DNA of 14,039 nt from Acanthamoeba sp. SK_2022b (Eukaryota > Discosea > Longamoebia > Acanthamoebidae), in NCBI GenBank assembly GCA_027943245.1, contig JANDJZ010001265.1:1-14039 (forward strand), read 5' to 3'. Numbering within the stretch: the stretch's first letter is position 1; every line of letters starts with the position of its first letter. Below the pieces are notes generated by a model, which was not told the origin of the DNA, ran no database searches, and saw only the letters and a program-made list of their open reading frames with translations. Shown here piece after piece: positions 6,397 through 13,874 of the stretch. The position numbers were made by a program, and so were the translations under genes.

Positions 6397-8237
6397 TCGA
6401 CCGTGACCGACTTGGCCAGGTTGCGCGGCTGGTCGACGTCGTGGCCCAGCTGGGTGGCCAGCTCGCAGGCGAAGATCTGCAGCGGGACGGTCGCGACGAG
6501 CGGCTGCAGCAGGGTGGGGACCCGCGGCATCCGGATCAGCGTGTCGGCGTACGGCTCGACGACCGTGTCGCCGTCCTCGGCCAGCACGATCGTGCGGGCA
6601 CCGCGGGCGCGGATCTCCTGGATGTTGCTGACGACCTTCTCGTGCAGCTGGTCGCGACCGTGCGGCGGCACGACGACGAACACCGGCAGGCCGTCGGCGA
6701 TGAGCGCGATCGGGCCGTGCTTGAGCTCGCCGGCGGCGAAGCCCTCGGCGTGGACGTACGCCAGCTCCTTGAGCTTGAGCGCGCCCTCGAGCGCCACCGG
6801 GAAGCCGGCGTGACGGCCCAGGAACAGGAACGAGGTCTCGCCGGCCAGCTCGGCGGCCAGGTCGCGGACCTGCTGGCCCTCGTCGATCATCCGCTGGATG
6901 CCGGCGGGGACCTGCTCCAAGTCGGCGATGATCTGGGCGATCTCGTCGCCGAACTTCACGCCGCGCACCTGGGCCAGGTAGAGGCCGAGCAGGTAGCAGG
7001 CCACGACCTGGGACAGGAAGCCCTTGGTGGACGCGACCGCGACCTCGGGGCCGGCGTGCGTGTAGATGACCGCGTCGGACTCGCGCGGGATCGTGGAGCC
7101 GTTGGTGTTGCAGACGCTCAGCACGCGGGCGCCCTGCTGGCGGGCGTACCGGATGGCCATGAGCGTGTCCATGGTCTCGCCGGACTGGCTGATCGCGACG
7201 ACGAGCGTCGAGCGGTCGATGATCGGGTCGCGGTAGCGGAACTCGCTCGCCAGCTCGACCTCGCACGGGACGCGGGTCCAGTGCTCGATCGCGTACTTGG
7301 CCACGAGGCCGGCGTAGGACGCCGTGCCGCAGGCGATGATGATGATCTTGTCGATGTCGCGCAGCTCGTCGTCGGACAGGCGCATCTCGTCGAGCTGCAG
7401 CGTGCCGTCGCCGGCGTGACGGCCCAGCAGGGTGTCGGCCACGGCCTGCGGCTGCTCGGCGATCTCCTTGAGCATGAACCAGTCGAAGCCGCCCTTCTCG
7501 GCCGCCGAGACGTCCCAGTCGACGTGGTAGCCCTTCGTCTGGGCGGGGTCGCCGTCGAACGTGGTGACCTCGATGCCGTCGGCGGTGATCGCCACGACCT
7601 GGTCCTGGCCCAGCTCGATCGCGTCGCGGGTGTAGTCGATGAACGCCGCCACGTCCGAGCCGAGGAAGTTCTCGCCCTCGCCGACGCCCACGACGAGCGG
7701 GGAGTTGCGGCGCGCGCCGACGACGACGTCGGGCTGCTGGGCGTCGGTGATGACCAGCGTGAACGCGCCCTCGAGCCGGCGGCAGACCGCGCGGACGGCC
7801 TCGGGCAGCTCGGGGGTCTGCTTGAGCTGGTCGTGGAGCAGGTGCGCGACGACCTCGGTGTCGGTCTCGGACAGCAGCTCGTGGCCGGCCGCCTCGAGCT
7901 CGGCGCGCAGCTCGGCGAAGTTCTCGATGATGCCGTTGTGCACGACCGCCAGACGGCCCTCACGGTCCAGGTGCGGGTGCGCGTTCAGGTCGTTCGGCGC
8001 GCCGTGGGTGGCCCAGCGGGTGTGACCGATGCCGGTCGTGGCCTCGGGCAGCGGGTGCTCGGCCAGGACGGCGTCCAGGTTGGCCAGCTTGCCCGCCTTC
8101 TTCGCCGAGGCGATGCGTCCCTCGTGCGCCACCGCGACTCCGCCGGAGTCGTAGCCGCGGTACTCCAGACGGCGGAGTCCGCCCATGACGACGTCCTTGG
8201 CCTGGCGGTGGCCCACATATCCGACGATTCCACACAT
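6393..8237 (-). CDS. glmS: Glutamine--fructose-6-phosphate aminotransferase (isomerizing)
   Basis: 614 residues. GlmS makes glucosamine 6-phosphate from fructose 6-phosphate and glutamine, the first step to UDP-GlcNAc. I start at ATG 8235-8237, not eight codons earlier, because Cys2 directly after Met is the glutaminase nucleophile once Met is removed. Glutaminase motifs are EYRGYDSGG (25-33), TRWATHG (73-79) and HNGIIENF (100-107). Two SIS domains follow, with SQSGETMDTLMA (350-361), AVASTKGF (400-407) and ELAYVHAEGFAAGELKHGP, which carries Glu491 and His507. The C-terminal loop PRNLAKSVTVE carries Lys609. All catalytic residues are present. TACCCT at 8245-8250, seven bases before ATG, suggests a leaderless message. 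The gene heads the run toward acpS. Confidence 0.98.
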   Translation of the reverse strand: MCGIVGYVGHRQAKDVVMGGLRRLEYRGYDSGGVAVAHEGRIASAKKAGKLANLDAVLAEHPLPEATTGIGHTRWATHGAPNDLNAHPHLDREGRLAVVHNGIIENFAELRAELEAAGHELLSETDTEVVAHLLHDQLKQTPELPEAVRAVCRRLEGAFTLVITDAQQPDVVVGARRNSPLVVGVGEGENFLGSDVAAFIDYTRDAIELGQDQVVAITADGIEVTTFDGDPAQTKGYHVDWDVSAAEKGGFDWFMLKEIAEQPQAVADTLLGRHAGDGTLQLDEMRLSDDELRDIDKIIIIACGTASYAGLVAKYAIEHWTRVPCEVELASEFRYRDPIIDRSTLVVAISQSGETMDTLMAIRYARQQGARVLSVCNTNGSTIPRESDAVIYTHAGPEVAVASTKGFLSQVVACYLLGLYLAQVRGVKFGDEIAQIIADLEQVPAGIQRMIDEGQQVRDLAAELAGETSFLFLGRHAGFPVALEGALKLKELAYVHAEGFAAGELKHGPIALIADGLPVFVVVPPHGRDQLHEKVVSNIQEIRARGARTIVLAEDGDTVVEPYADTLIRMPRVPTLLQPLVATVPLQIFACELATQLGHDVDQPRNLAKSVTVE

Positions 8238-8244
8238 GGGCACC

Positions 8245-8250
8245 AGGGTA
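8245..8250 (-). promoter_or_regulatory. Candidate leaderless -10 box of glmS
   Basis: The minus strand reads TACCCT, matching TANNNT, with seven bases before the glmS ATG. No convincing -35 is present. If used, transcription would begin essentially at the start codon, fitting the absence of a clear Shine-Dalgarno. Confidence 0.4.
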
Positions 8251-8280
8251 CCGAGTGCCACCCTCGGCGCAGGGCCCGGA

Positions 8281-8286
8281 CAGAAT
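8281..8286 (+). promoter_or_regulatory. Weak candidate -10 box of coaA
   Basis: CAGAAT lies seven bases before the ATG at 8294. It misses the first T of TANNNT and has no clear -35. It includes the first two bases of the alternative ATG at 8285, so it favours the 8294 start only if it is real. Confidence 0.25.
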
Positions 8287-8293
8287 GGGCGCC

Positions 8294-9235
8294 ATGAGTC
8301 GCGAGGAGTCCCCCTACGTCGAGCTCGAGCGCGCCGCCTGGGCCGAGCTCGCGGGCGACCGCCCGCAGCCGCTCAGCGCGGACGAGATCGAGCGCGTCCG
8401 CGGCCTCGGGGACGAGCTGGACCTGGAGGAGGTGCGGCAGGTCTACCTGCCCGTCACCGAGCTCATCGGCATCCGTGTCCGCGCCGCCGCGGCCCTCCAC
8501 CGCGCCACCCAGCGCTTCCTGGGCCAGCCGCAGCCGCGCCGCACGCCGTACGTCATCGGCATCGCCGGGTCGGTCGCCGTCGGCAAGAGCACGACCGCCC
8601 GGCTGCTGCGCGAGCTGCTGCGCCACGGGCCCGAGGAGCCGAAGGTCGAGCTCGTCACCACGGACGGCTTCCTGTACCCCAACGCCGAGCTCGAGCGCCG
8701 CGGCCTGCTGCAGCGCAAGGGCTTCCCCGAGTCCTACGACCAGCGGGCGCTGCTGCGGTTCGTCATGGCGGTCAAGTCCGGCGCCCCGCACGTGACCGCG
8801 CCGGTCTACGACCACCTGACGTACGACCGCACCGACGAGGTCGTCGAGGTGGAGTCGCCCGACATCGTCATCGTCGAGGGACTCAACGTCCTCGCGCCGG
8901 CCCGTACCCGCGGCGACGGCAGCCCCGGCCTGGCGATCAGCGACTTCTTCGACTTCTCGGTCTACGTGGACGCGTCGGTGGCCGACATCCAGCGCTGGTA
9001 CGTCGAGCGCTTCCTGACCCTGCGCAAGACGGCGTTCGCCGACCCGGCCTCGTACTTCCACCGCTACGCGGACTTCACCGAGGAGCAGGCCCTCGCCCGC
9101 GCCAACGAGCTGTGGGACACGATCAACGGGCCCAACCTGCGCGAGAACATCGCCACCACCCGCGGCCGCGCCACGCTCGTCCTGCGCAAGGACCAGGACC
9201 ACGCGGTGAAGTGGGTGCGCTTCCGCAAGATGTGA
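8294..9235 (+). CDS. coaA: Type I pantothenate kinase
   Basis: 313 residues from ATG 8294. CoaA phosphorylates pantothenate with ATP, the first and usually rate-setting step of CoA synthesis. Visible are the N-terminal family motif SPYVELERAAWAEL (residues 6-19), Walker A GSVAVGKST (92-100), VTTDGFLYPN (121-130), GFPESYDQRALL (143-154), Walker-B-like IVIVEGLNVL (191-200) and the C-terminal ENIATTRGRATLVLRKDQDHAVKWVRFRKM region. An in-frame ATG three codons upstream (8285) is possible. A longer start at 8255 would overlap the glmS promoter region and is unlikely. It is divergent from glmS (56 bp between starts) and ends four bases from the convergent GNAT gene. Family members are feedback-inhibited by CoA. 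Confidence 0.97.
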   Translation: MSREESPYVELERAAWAELAGDRPQPLSADEIERVRGLGDELDLEEVRQVYLPVTELIGIRVRAAAALHRATQRFLGQPQPRRTPYVIGIAGSVAVGKSTTARLLRELLRHGPEEPKVELVTTDGFLYPNAELERRGLLQRKGFPESYDQRALLRFVMAVKSGAPHVTAPVYDHLTYDRTDEVVEVESPDIVIVEGLNVLAPARTRGDGSPGLAISDFFDFSVYVDASVADIQRWYVERFLTLRKTAFADPASYFHRYADFTEEQALARANELWDTINGPNLRENIATTRGRATLVLRKDQDHAVKWVRFRKM

Positions 9236-9244
9236 CCCGTCACA
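9231..9244. repeat. Short palindrome at the coaA / acetyltransferase convergence
   Basis: The 14 bases are a perfect inverted repeat, TGTGAC and GTCACA, around two bases. They contain both opposed stop codons (TGA 9233-9235 and TCA 9240-9242). Realistically four or five pairs with a four-base loop would form. Part of the symmetry follows simply from two facing stop codons. No T-tract on either strand supports a terminator. Confidence 0.3.
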
Positions 9245-10205
9245 GCCGGCGCAGGACCTCCTCGCACCACGCGGTCTGGACGAAGCCGAGCTTCTCGTTG
9301 ACCGCGATCATGTGGCTGTTGCTGGCCGCGTTGTAGGTGGTGATGCGCCGGCGTCCCTCCAGCAGGTCGGCGGCGGCCTGCATCGTGCGCACCTTGAGCG
9401 CGAGGCCCAGGCCGTGACCGCGGTGCTCGGGAAGGACGAGCGTGTCCCACTGGAACACCTCGTCGTCGTCGGGGAAGACCAGCTGCGTGTGCCCGGCCAG
9501 GTGGCCGGTGGACAGCGACCGGGCGACCGTGACCTGGGCGTCGCGCTGCTGACGCTCCCACTGCGCCTCGTCGTGGCGCACCCGGTCGGCGTCCCAGAAC
9601 TCGCCCTCCAGGCCCGCCTCGCCGGACGGCACCTGCTGCATCATCTGGTGGCGCAGCGACGCGTACTCGTCGACGAGGTCGTCCGGGCACGGTCCGCGCC
9701 ACGTGCGCAGCTCGTAGCCGGGGTCGAGCACGAGCGGCGGGACGGACGCCGGCAGCGGCAGCTCGCGGATGGCGTCCAGGAGGTCGGCCTCGAACCCGTG
9801 CTGACGGGCGAAGCGCCGCGCGGGCTCGCCGTCGTCGTCGACGCCCCAGGTGATCTCGCCCAGCAGCGAGGTGCGGCCGCGCCCGCGGACCTGCTCGACC
9901 AGGGCGTCCAGCAGCCGGCCGCCGTGCCCCTCCCGGCGCCGCGGCGGCGACGTCACCAGCTCGACGTAGGCGAACTCCCGGTTGTCCTGCAGGGGCAGCT
10001 CGGCGCAGGCCGCGGCGACCGCGATGCCGTCGCCGTCGCGGGCCAACAGGGCGATCGCGTCCCGGTACGGGTCGGGCGTGAGGTTCACGCGCTGCTCGGC
10101 GTACGAGTACGGCTGGTCGAAGGGCCGGTCGTGCCCGCTGCGGTAGACCGCGTACCACTCGTCGTAGGCCGGCCCGGCGGGGTCGACCGTCTCGATGCTC
10201 GTCAC
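9240..10205 (-). CDS. Tandem-domain GNAT acetyltransferase
   Basis: 321 residues with two GNAT modules. The N-terminal module has an acetyl-CoA loop at about 84-99 (VTSPPRRREGHGGRLL). The C-terminal module has LVLPEHRGHGLGLALK (256-271), then TYNAASNSHMIAVNEKLGF (290-308), the better-preserved module. MshD (mycothiol synthase) also has two GNAT modules, but I see no specific MshD signature, so the acceptor is unknown. The start is taken as GTG 10203-10205 (VTSIETVDP), because the reading frame further upstream is glmM shadow and TACCCT lies six bases before this GTG. It lies 49 bases after the glmM stop on the same strand, and its end nearly touches the convergent coaA. In relatives I recall glmM and coaA being close, so this gene may be a lineage-specific insertion. 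Confidence 0.85.
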   Translation of the reverse strand: MTSIETVDPAGPAYDEWYAVYRSGHDRPFDQPYSYAEQRVNLTPDPYRDAIALLARDGDGIAVAAACAELPLQDNREFAYVELVTSPPRRREGHGGRLLDALVEQVRGRGRTSLLGEITWGVDDDGEPARRFARQHGFEADLLDAIRELPLPASVPPLVLDPGYELRTWRGPCPDDLVDEYASLRHQMMQQVPSGEAGLEGEFWDADRVRHDEAQWERQQRDAQVTVARSLSTGHLAGHTQLVFPDDDEVFQWDTLVLPEHRGHGLGLALKVRTMQAAADLLEGRRRITTYNAASNSHMIAVNEKLGFVQTAWCEEVLRRL

Positions 10206-10211
10206 CGTCGC

Positions 10212-10217
10212 AGGGTA
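10212..10217 (-). promoter_or_regulatory. Candidate leaderless -10 box of the tandem GNAT gene
   Basis: The minus strand reads TACCCT, the same hexamer as before glmS, six bases ahead of the GTG start. No good Shine-Dalgarno is seen for this start. The box could let the gene be transcribed independently of rplM-rpsI-glmM. Confidence 0.4.
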
Positions 10218-10254
10218 CGACCGCACAGGGGCGCGGCCGTCCCGGCGACGAGCG

Positions 10255-11601
10255 TCAGAGGGCGAGCGTGGCTCGGACGACCGAGGCGAGGTGCTCGGCG
10301 ACCTCGCTGGCCTCGTCGTGCGTCGGGGCCTCGACCATGACGCGGACGAGCGGCTCGGTGCCGGACTGGCGCAGCAGGACGCGACCGGTGCCGTCGAGGC
10401 GCGCGGTCGCGGCGGCGACCTCACCCTGCAGGACGGGGTCGGAGTCGGCGCGCGCCTTGTCGACGCCGCCGACGTTGACCAGCACCTGCGGCAGGCGGGT
10501 CATGACGCCGGCCAGCTCGGCCAGGGTCTGGCCGGACTCGACCATGCGCGCGGCGACCTGCACCGCGGTGAGCACGCCGTCGCCGGTGGTGGCGTAGCGG
10601 CTCATGATCACGTGGCCGGACTGCTCGCCGCCGATGGTGAAGCCACCGGCGCGCATCGCCTCGAGCACGTAGCGGTCACCGACGGCGGTCTGCACGACCG
10701 TGAGGCCGGCGGCCTGGAGCGCCTGGACGAAGCCGAGGTTGCTCATGACCGTCGCGACGACCGTGTCGTCGTGGAGCGTGCCTGCGTCGTGGGCGGCGAG
10801 GGCGAGGATCGCCAGGATCTGGTCGCCGTCGACCAGCCGGCCCTCCGCGTCGACGGCCAGGCACCGGTCGGCGTCGCCGTCGAAGGCGAAGCCGGCGTCG
10901 GCGCCGTGGGCGACGACCGCCGCCTGCAGGTCGTCCAGGTGCGTCGAGCCGCAGTCGCGGTTGATGTTGAGCCCGTCGGGCTCGGCGTGGATGGCCACGA
11001 CCGTGGCGCCGAGCTCCTCGAAGACCGCCGGGCCGACCTCGTGGGCCGCGCCGTTCGCGCAGTCCAGGACGACCTTGAGCCCGTCCAGCCGCGCGGGGCT
11101 GGAGTCGGCCAGGTGCTTGGCGTAGGTGCGCAGGCCGGCGACGCTGTCGCCGACGCGGCCGACGCCCTCGCCGAGCGGACGGTCCCACGGCTCCTGCAGG
11201 CGGGCCTCGATGGCCAGCTCGATCTCGTCGTCGAGCTTCAGCCCGCCGCGGGCCAGGAACTTGATGCCGTTGTCGGGCATCGGGTTGTGGCTCGCCGAGA
11301 TCATGACGCCCATGTCGGCGTCCAGCTCGTTCGTCAGGAACGCCGCGCCCGGGGTGGGGACGACGCCGAGGCGGTGCACGTCGACCCCCGCAGACGCCAA
11401 GCCCGCGACCACCGCGGCCTCGAGGGACTCCCCCGAGGCTCGGGTGTCGCGGGCGACGACGGCCGTCGGACGCTGGTCGGCGACGGCACCGACCTCGCCC
11501 AGCACGTGGGCAGCGGCGACGGACAGGTCGAGGGCGAGCTCCGCGGTCAGGTCGCGGTTCGCGAGACCGCGAACCCCGTCCGTGCCGAAGATACGGCCCA
11601 T
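10255..11601 (-). CDS. glmM: Phosphoglucosamine mutase
   Basis: 448 residues, full length. GlmM converts glucosamine 6-phosphate (the GlmS product) to glucosamine 1-phosphate for UDP-GlcNAc and peptidoglycan. Visible are the N-terminal [10 protein letters not shown] (residues 3-12), the phosphoserine loop [12 protein letters not shown] with Ser104, the metal loop DGDADR (241-246), the sugar-binding GGEQSGH (324-330) and the phosphate-binding [15 protein letters not shown] (411-425). The four alpha-phosphohexomutase domains are intact. The FGTDGVRG form and the GEQSGH motif favour GlmM over phosphomannomutase. ATG 11599-11601 comes seven bases after the rpsI stop, without a strong Shine-Dalgarno, so coupling to rpsI is likely. 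The rplM-rpsI-glmM order is typical of actinobacteria. Confidence 0.97.
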   Translation of the reverse strand: MGRIFGTDGVRGLANRDLTAELALDLSVAAAHVLGEVGAVADQRPTAVVARDTRASGESLEAAVVAGLASAGVDVHRLGVVPTPGAAFLTNELDADMGVMISASHNPMPDNGIKFLARGGLKLDDEIELAIEARLQEPWDRPLGEGVGRVGDSVAGLRTYAKHLADSSPARLDGLKVVLDCANGAAHEVGPAVFEELGATVVAIHAEPDGLNINRDCGSTHLDDLQAAVVAHGADAGFAFDGDADRCLAVDAEGRLVDGDQILAILALAAHDAGTLHDDTVVATVMSNLGFVQALQAAGLTVVQTAVGDRYVLEAMRAGGFTIGGEQSGHVIMSRYATTGDGVLTAVQVAARMVESGQTLAELAGVMTRLPQVLVNVGGVDKARADSDPVLQGEVAAATARLDGTGRVLLRQSGTEPLVRVMVEAPTHDEASEVAEHLASVVRATLAL

Positions 11602-11608
11602 CGGACGA

Positions 11609-12097
11609 TCAGCGCTTGCTGTACTGGGGCGCCTTGCGCGCCTTCTTGAGACCAGCCTTCTTGCGCTCCTTGACGCGCGCGTCGCGCGTGAGCAGGCCGG
11701 CCTTCTTCAGCGTGGCGCGGTTGGCCTCGAGGTCCACGGCGTTGAGCGCGCGGGCCACGCCGAGGCGCAGGGCACCGGCCTGGCCGGTCATGCCACCACC
11801 GGTGACACGGGCGATGACGTCGAACTGGCCGTCCAGGCCGGTCTCGACGAGCGCCTCCTTGGCGATCTGCTGGTGCAGCTTGTTGGGGAGGTACTCCTCC
11901 AGCGGCTTGCCGTTGACCGTCCAGGTGCCGGAGCCCGGGACGAGGCGGACGCGCGCGATGGCCTGCTTGCGGCGGCCGGTGGCACCCGCGGGGGCGATGG
12001 TCGAGGTGCGACCCGACTCGGTCGCCGCGCCGGCGCTCTCGGAGGTGTACGCGACGCCGTCGGCGTTCGGCGTGAAGTCTTCGGTGGTCTCAGCCAC
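11609..12097 (-). CDS. rpsI: 30S ribosomal protein S9
   Basis: 162 residues with GTG start at 12095-12097, since the codons before it lie in the leader between rplM and rpsI. AAAGG about ten bases upstream can serve as ribosome-binding site. Residues about 38-162 are S9: [19 protein letters not shown] (39-57), [11 protein letters not shown] (61-71), [20 protein letters not shown] (99-118), [28 protein letters not shown] (135-162). The basic C-terminal SKR tail is the part that reaches P-site tRNA in the 30S subunit. Residues 1-37 are an acidic, low-complexity N-terminal extension beyond the roughly 130-residue E. coli protein; extensions of this type are usual in actinobacterial S9. It lies 20 bases after rplM. 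Confidence 0.97.
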   Translation of the reverse strand: MAETTEDFTPNADGVAYTSESAGAATESGRTSTIAPAGATGRRKQAIARVRLVPGSGTWTVNGKPLEEYLPNKLHQQIAKEALVETGLDGQFDVIARVTGGGMTGQAGALRLGVARALNAVDLEANRATLKKAGLLTRDARVKERKKAGLKKARKAPQYSKR

Positions 12098-12117
12098 GAT
12101 GATGTGCCTTTTCTCTC

Positions 12118-12561
12118 TTACTGGGAGATCGACGAGATCTCGAACGGCTGGGGCTGCTGAGCGGCGTGCGGGTGCTCCGGTCCGGCGTACACCTTCAGCT
12201 TGCTCATCTGGGCGCGGCTGAGCCGGTTCTTGGGGAGCATGCCCCAGACCGCCTTCTCGATCGCCTTGCGGGCGTCCTTCTCGAGCAGGTCGCCGATGGC
12301 GATCGACTTGAGGCCGCCCGGGTAGCCGCTGTGGCGGTAGGCGAGCTTGTCGGTGCGCTTGTTGCCCGACAGGGCCACCTTCTCGGCGTTGACGATGATG
12401 ACGAAGTCGCCACCGTCCACGTGGGGCGCGAAGGTCGCCTTGTGCTTGCCACGCAGGAGCGTCGCGGCCTGGACGGCCAGACGGCCGAGGACGACGTCCT
12501 CGGCATCGATCACGTGCCACTGACGGGAGATGTCAGCGGGCTTCGGGCTGTACGTACGCAC
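12118..12561 (-). CDS. rplM: 50S ribosomal protein L13
   Basis: 147 residues from GTG 12559-12561. L13 is an early-assembly protein of the large subunit. Recognisable stretches are [35 protein letters not shown] (residues 14-41), [34 protein letters not shown] (52-85) and [34 protein letters not shown] (104-137). GAGAAGG at 12569-12575, seven bases upstream, fixes the start; the long upstream extension of the frame is antisense to gltA. It heads the rplM-rpsI-glmM unit, transcribed from the promoter at 12652-12681 with a structured leader of about 84 bases. In E. coli L13 represses its own operon, so the leader may serve a similar purpose here (inference). Confidence 0.98.
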   Translation of the reverse strand: MRTYSPKPADISRQWHVIDAEDVVLGRLAVQAATLLRGKHKATFAPHVDGGDFVIIVNAEKVALSGNKRTDKLAYRHSGYPGGLKSIAIGDLLEKDARKAIEKAVWGMLPKNRLSRAQMSKLKVYAGPEHPHAAQQPQPFEISSISQ

Positions 12562-12568
12562 GGCGGGA

Positions 12569-12575
12569 CCTTCTC
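12569..12575 (-). promoter_or_regulatory. Ribosome-binding site of rplM
   Basis: The minus strand reads GAGAAGG with seven bases before the GTG, a good match to the anti-Shine-Dalgarno. It rules out the much longer upstream frame and lies downstream of the leader hairpin, free of it in the simplest fold. Confidence 0.75.
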
Positions 12576-12599
12576 GCTGTTCAGGGTTGCATTCGGTAA

Positions 12600-12646
12600 G
12601 TCGTTCCGGTGCCGAGCGCGTTGGAGCAACGCAAAGGCACAACGAC
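12600..12646 (-). ncRNA. Three-tier hairpin in the rplM mRNA leader (candidate cis-regulatory RNA)
   Basis: Read on the minus strand, the transcript can fold into three stacked perfect helices. The outer one is GUCGUU (12641-12646) with AACGAC (12600-12605). The middle is GUGCC (12636-12640) with GGCAC (12609-12613). The inner is GCGUUG (12627-12632) with CAACGC (12618-12623), closed by a CUC triloop. A CGG bulge separates outer from middle, and a UUU/GCUC internal loop separates middle from inner. With the -10 box ending at 12652, the transcript should start at about 12644-12648, so the structure would sit at its 5-prime end. Possible roles are a ribosomal-protein binding site for feedback control, or protection from decay. 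I do not recognise it as a known family member. Confidence 0.5.
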
Positions 12647-12651
12647 GTCCT

Positions 12652-12681
12652 AGAATAACGGGCCCGTCCACGGAAGGTCAA
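12652..12681 (-). promoter_or_regulatory. Sigma-A-type promoter of rplM-rpsI-glmM
   Basis: On the minus strand TTGACC (12676-12681) is followed after 18 bases by TATTCT (12652-12657), close to the TTGACA and TATAAT consensus and the best promoter in the window. The predicted start at about 12645 gives a leader of about 84 bases. The -10 hexamer overlaps TAGAAT (12651-12656) on the plus strand, so the same A/T patch might be opened for both directions. Confidence 0.7.
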
Positions 12682-12729
12682 AACGGCCCCCGTTCGCGCC
12701 CCGAGGACGCGGGCGACACGGCGCCGGAC

Positions 12730-12735
12730 TACGTT
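12730..12735 (+). promoter_or_regulatory. Candidate -10 box of gltA
   Basis: TACGTT fits TANNNT and would give a start near 12742 and an untranslated leader of about 50 bases before GTG 12793. No good -35 is visible at 17-18 bases upstream. The alternative is the plus-strand TAGAAT at 12651-12656. The rest of the 231-base gltA/rplM intergenic region shows no other feature I can support. Confidence 0.3.
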
Positions 12736-12780
12736 AGGCCCCGTGCCCGCGCCACCCGCGAGGCCCCGATTCCCCGTCAC

Positions 12781-12786
12781 AGGAGA
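12781..12786 (+). promoter_or_regulatory. Ribosome-binding site of gltA
   Basis: AGGAGA lies six bases before GTG 12793-12795, a strong site that fixes the gltA start although the gene begins with GTG. Confidence 0.8.
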
Positions 12787-12792
12787 CCCATC

Positions 12793-13474
12793 GTGACCGA
12801 GCAGAACACGCTGACCGTCCGCGACAACCGCACGGGCGAGGAGTACGAGATCCCGATCACCGACGGGACCGTGCGTGCTTCCGACCTGGGCCAGATCGGC
12901 CGCGGCGAGGACGATCCCGGCCTGGCGGTCTACGACCCCGGCTTCACCAACACCGCCTCCACGCGCAGCGCCGTCACCTTCATCGACGGCGACAAGGGCA
13001 TCCTGGAGTACCGCGGCTACCCGATCGAGCAGCTGGCCGAGAAGTCGACGTACCTCGAGGTCGCCTACCTGCTCATCCACGGCGAGCTGCCCACCAAGGA
13101 GCAGCACGAGCAGTGGGTGCACGACATCACGTTCCACACCTTCGTGCACGAGAACCTCAAGAGCTTCATGCAGGGCTTCCGCTACGACGCCCACCCCATG
13201 AGCATGCTCATGAGCTCGGTCAGCGCGCTGTCCTCGTTCTACCCCGAGGCCAGCCGCATCAAGGACCCCGAGGTCCGTCACGAGCAGATCGTCCGGCTCA
13301 TCGCCAAGATGCCGACGCTGGGCGCCTGGTCGTTCCGCCACGCGCAGGGCAAGCCGTACGTCTACCCCGACAACGACCTGTCGTACCCCGAGAACTTCCT
13401 GTCGATGCTGTTCAAGATGAGCGAGCAGAAGTACGACCCGGACCCGCGCCTGGCCAAGGCCCTGGACGTGCTGT

Positions 13475-13512
<38 letters not shown>

Positions 13513-13842
13513 AACGCCGTCCGCTCGGTCGGCTCGAGCCAGGTGGACCCGTACTCGTCGGTGACGGCCGGCATCGCCGCCCTCTACGGCCCGCTGCACG
13601 GTGGCGCCAACGAGGCCGTCCTGCGCATGCTCAAGCGCATCGGGACGAAGGAGAACATCCCGGCGTTCATCGAGGGCGTCAAGAAGGGTGACGAGAAGCT
13701 CATGGGCTTCGGTCACCGCGTCTACAAGAACTACGACCCGCGGGCCAAGATCATCAAGAAGGCGTGCGACGACGTCTTCGAGGTCACCGGCGTCAACCCG
13801 CTGCTGGAGATCGCCCAGGAGCTGGAGCGCATCGCGCTGGAG

Positions 13843-13874
<32 letters not shown>

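Noticed and set aside
4748..6406. Plus-strand open frame of 552 codons opposite nnr and acpS
   Set aside because: A Gly/Arg/Val-rich shadow of nnr and acpS with no domain or ribosome-binding site.
8238..8293. Possible glmS ribozyme or riboswitch before glmS
   Set aside because: Only 56 bases separate glmS and coaA starts, far too short for the glmS ribozyme, which is mainly a Firmicutes element, and no matching fold is seen.
8255..8293. Extended coaA start 13 codons upstream
   Set aside because: The added residues do not resemble the CoaA N-terminus, and the start would overlap the glmS upstream region. ATG 8294, or possibly 8285, fits better.
6441..8297. Plus-strand open frame of 618 codons opposite glmS
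   Set aside because: A mirror of the intact glmS gene. The composition is typical of antisense translation.
10206..10250. Possible terminator after glmM
   Set aside because: CGTCGC and GCGACG arms are only six bases with a 33-base loop, inner pairing needs bulges, and there is no T-tract.
12562..13716. Minus-strand frame extending upstream of rplM across gltA
   Set aside because: L13 homology begins at the GTG at 12561 with a good ribosome-binding site. The extension is antisense to citrate synthase and crosses the promoter.
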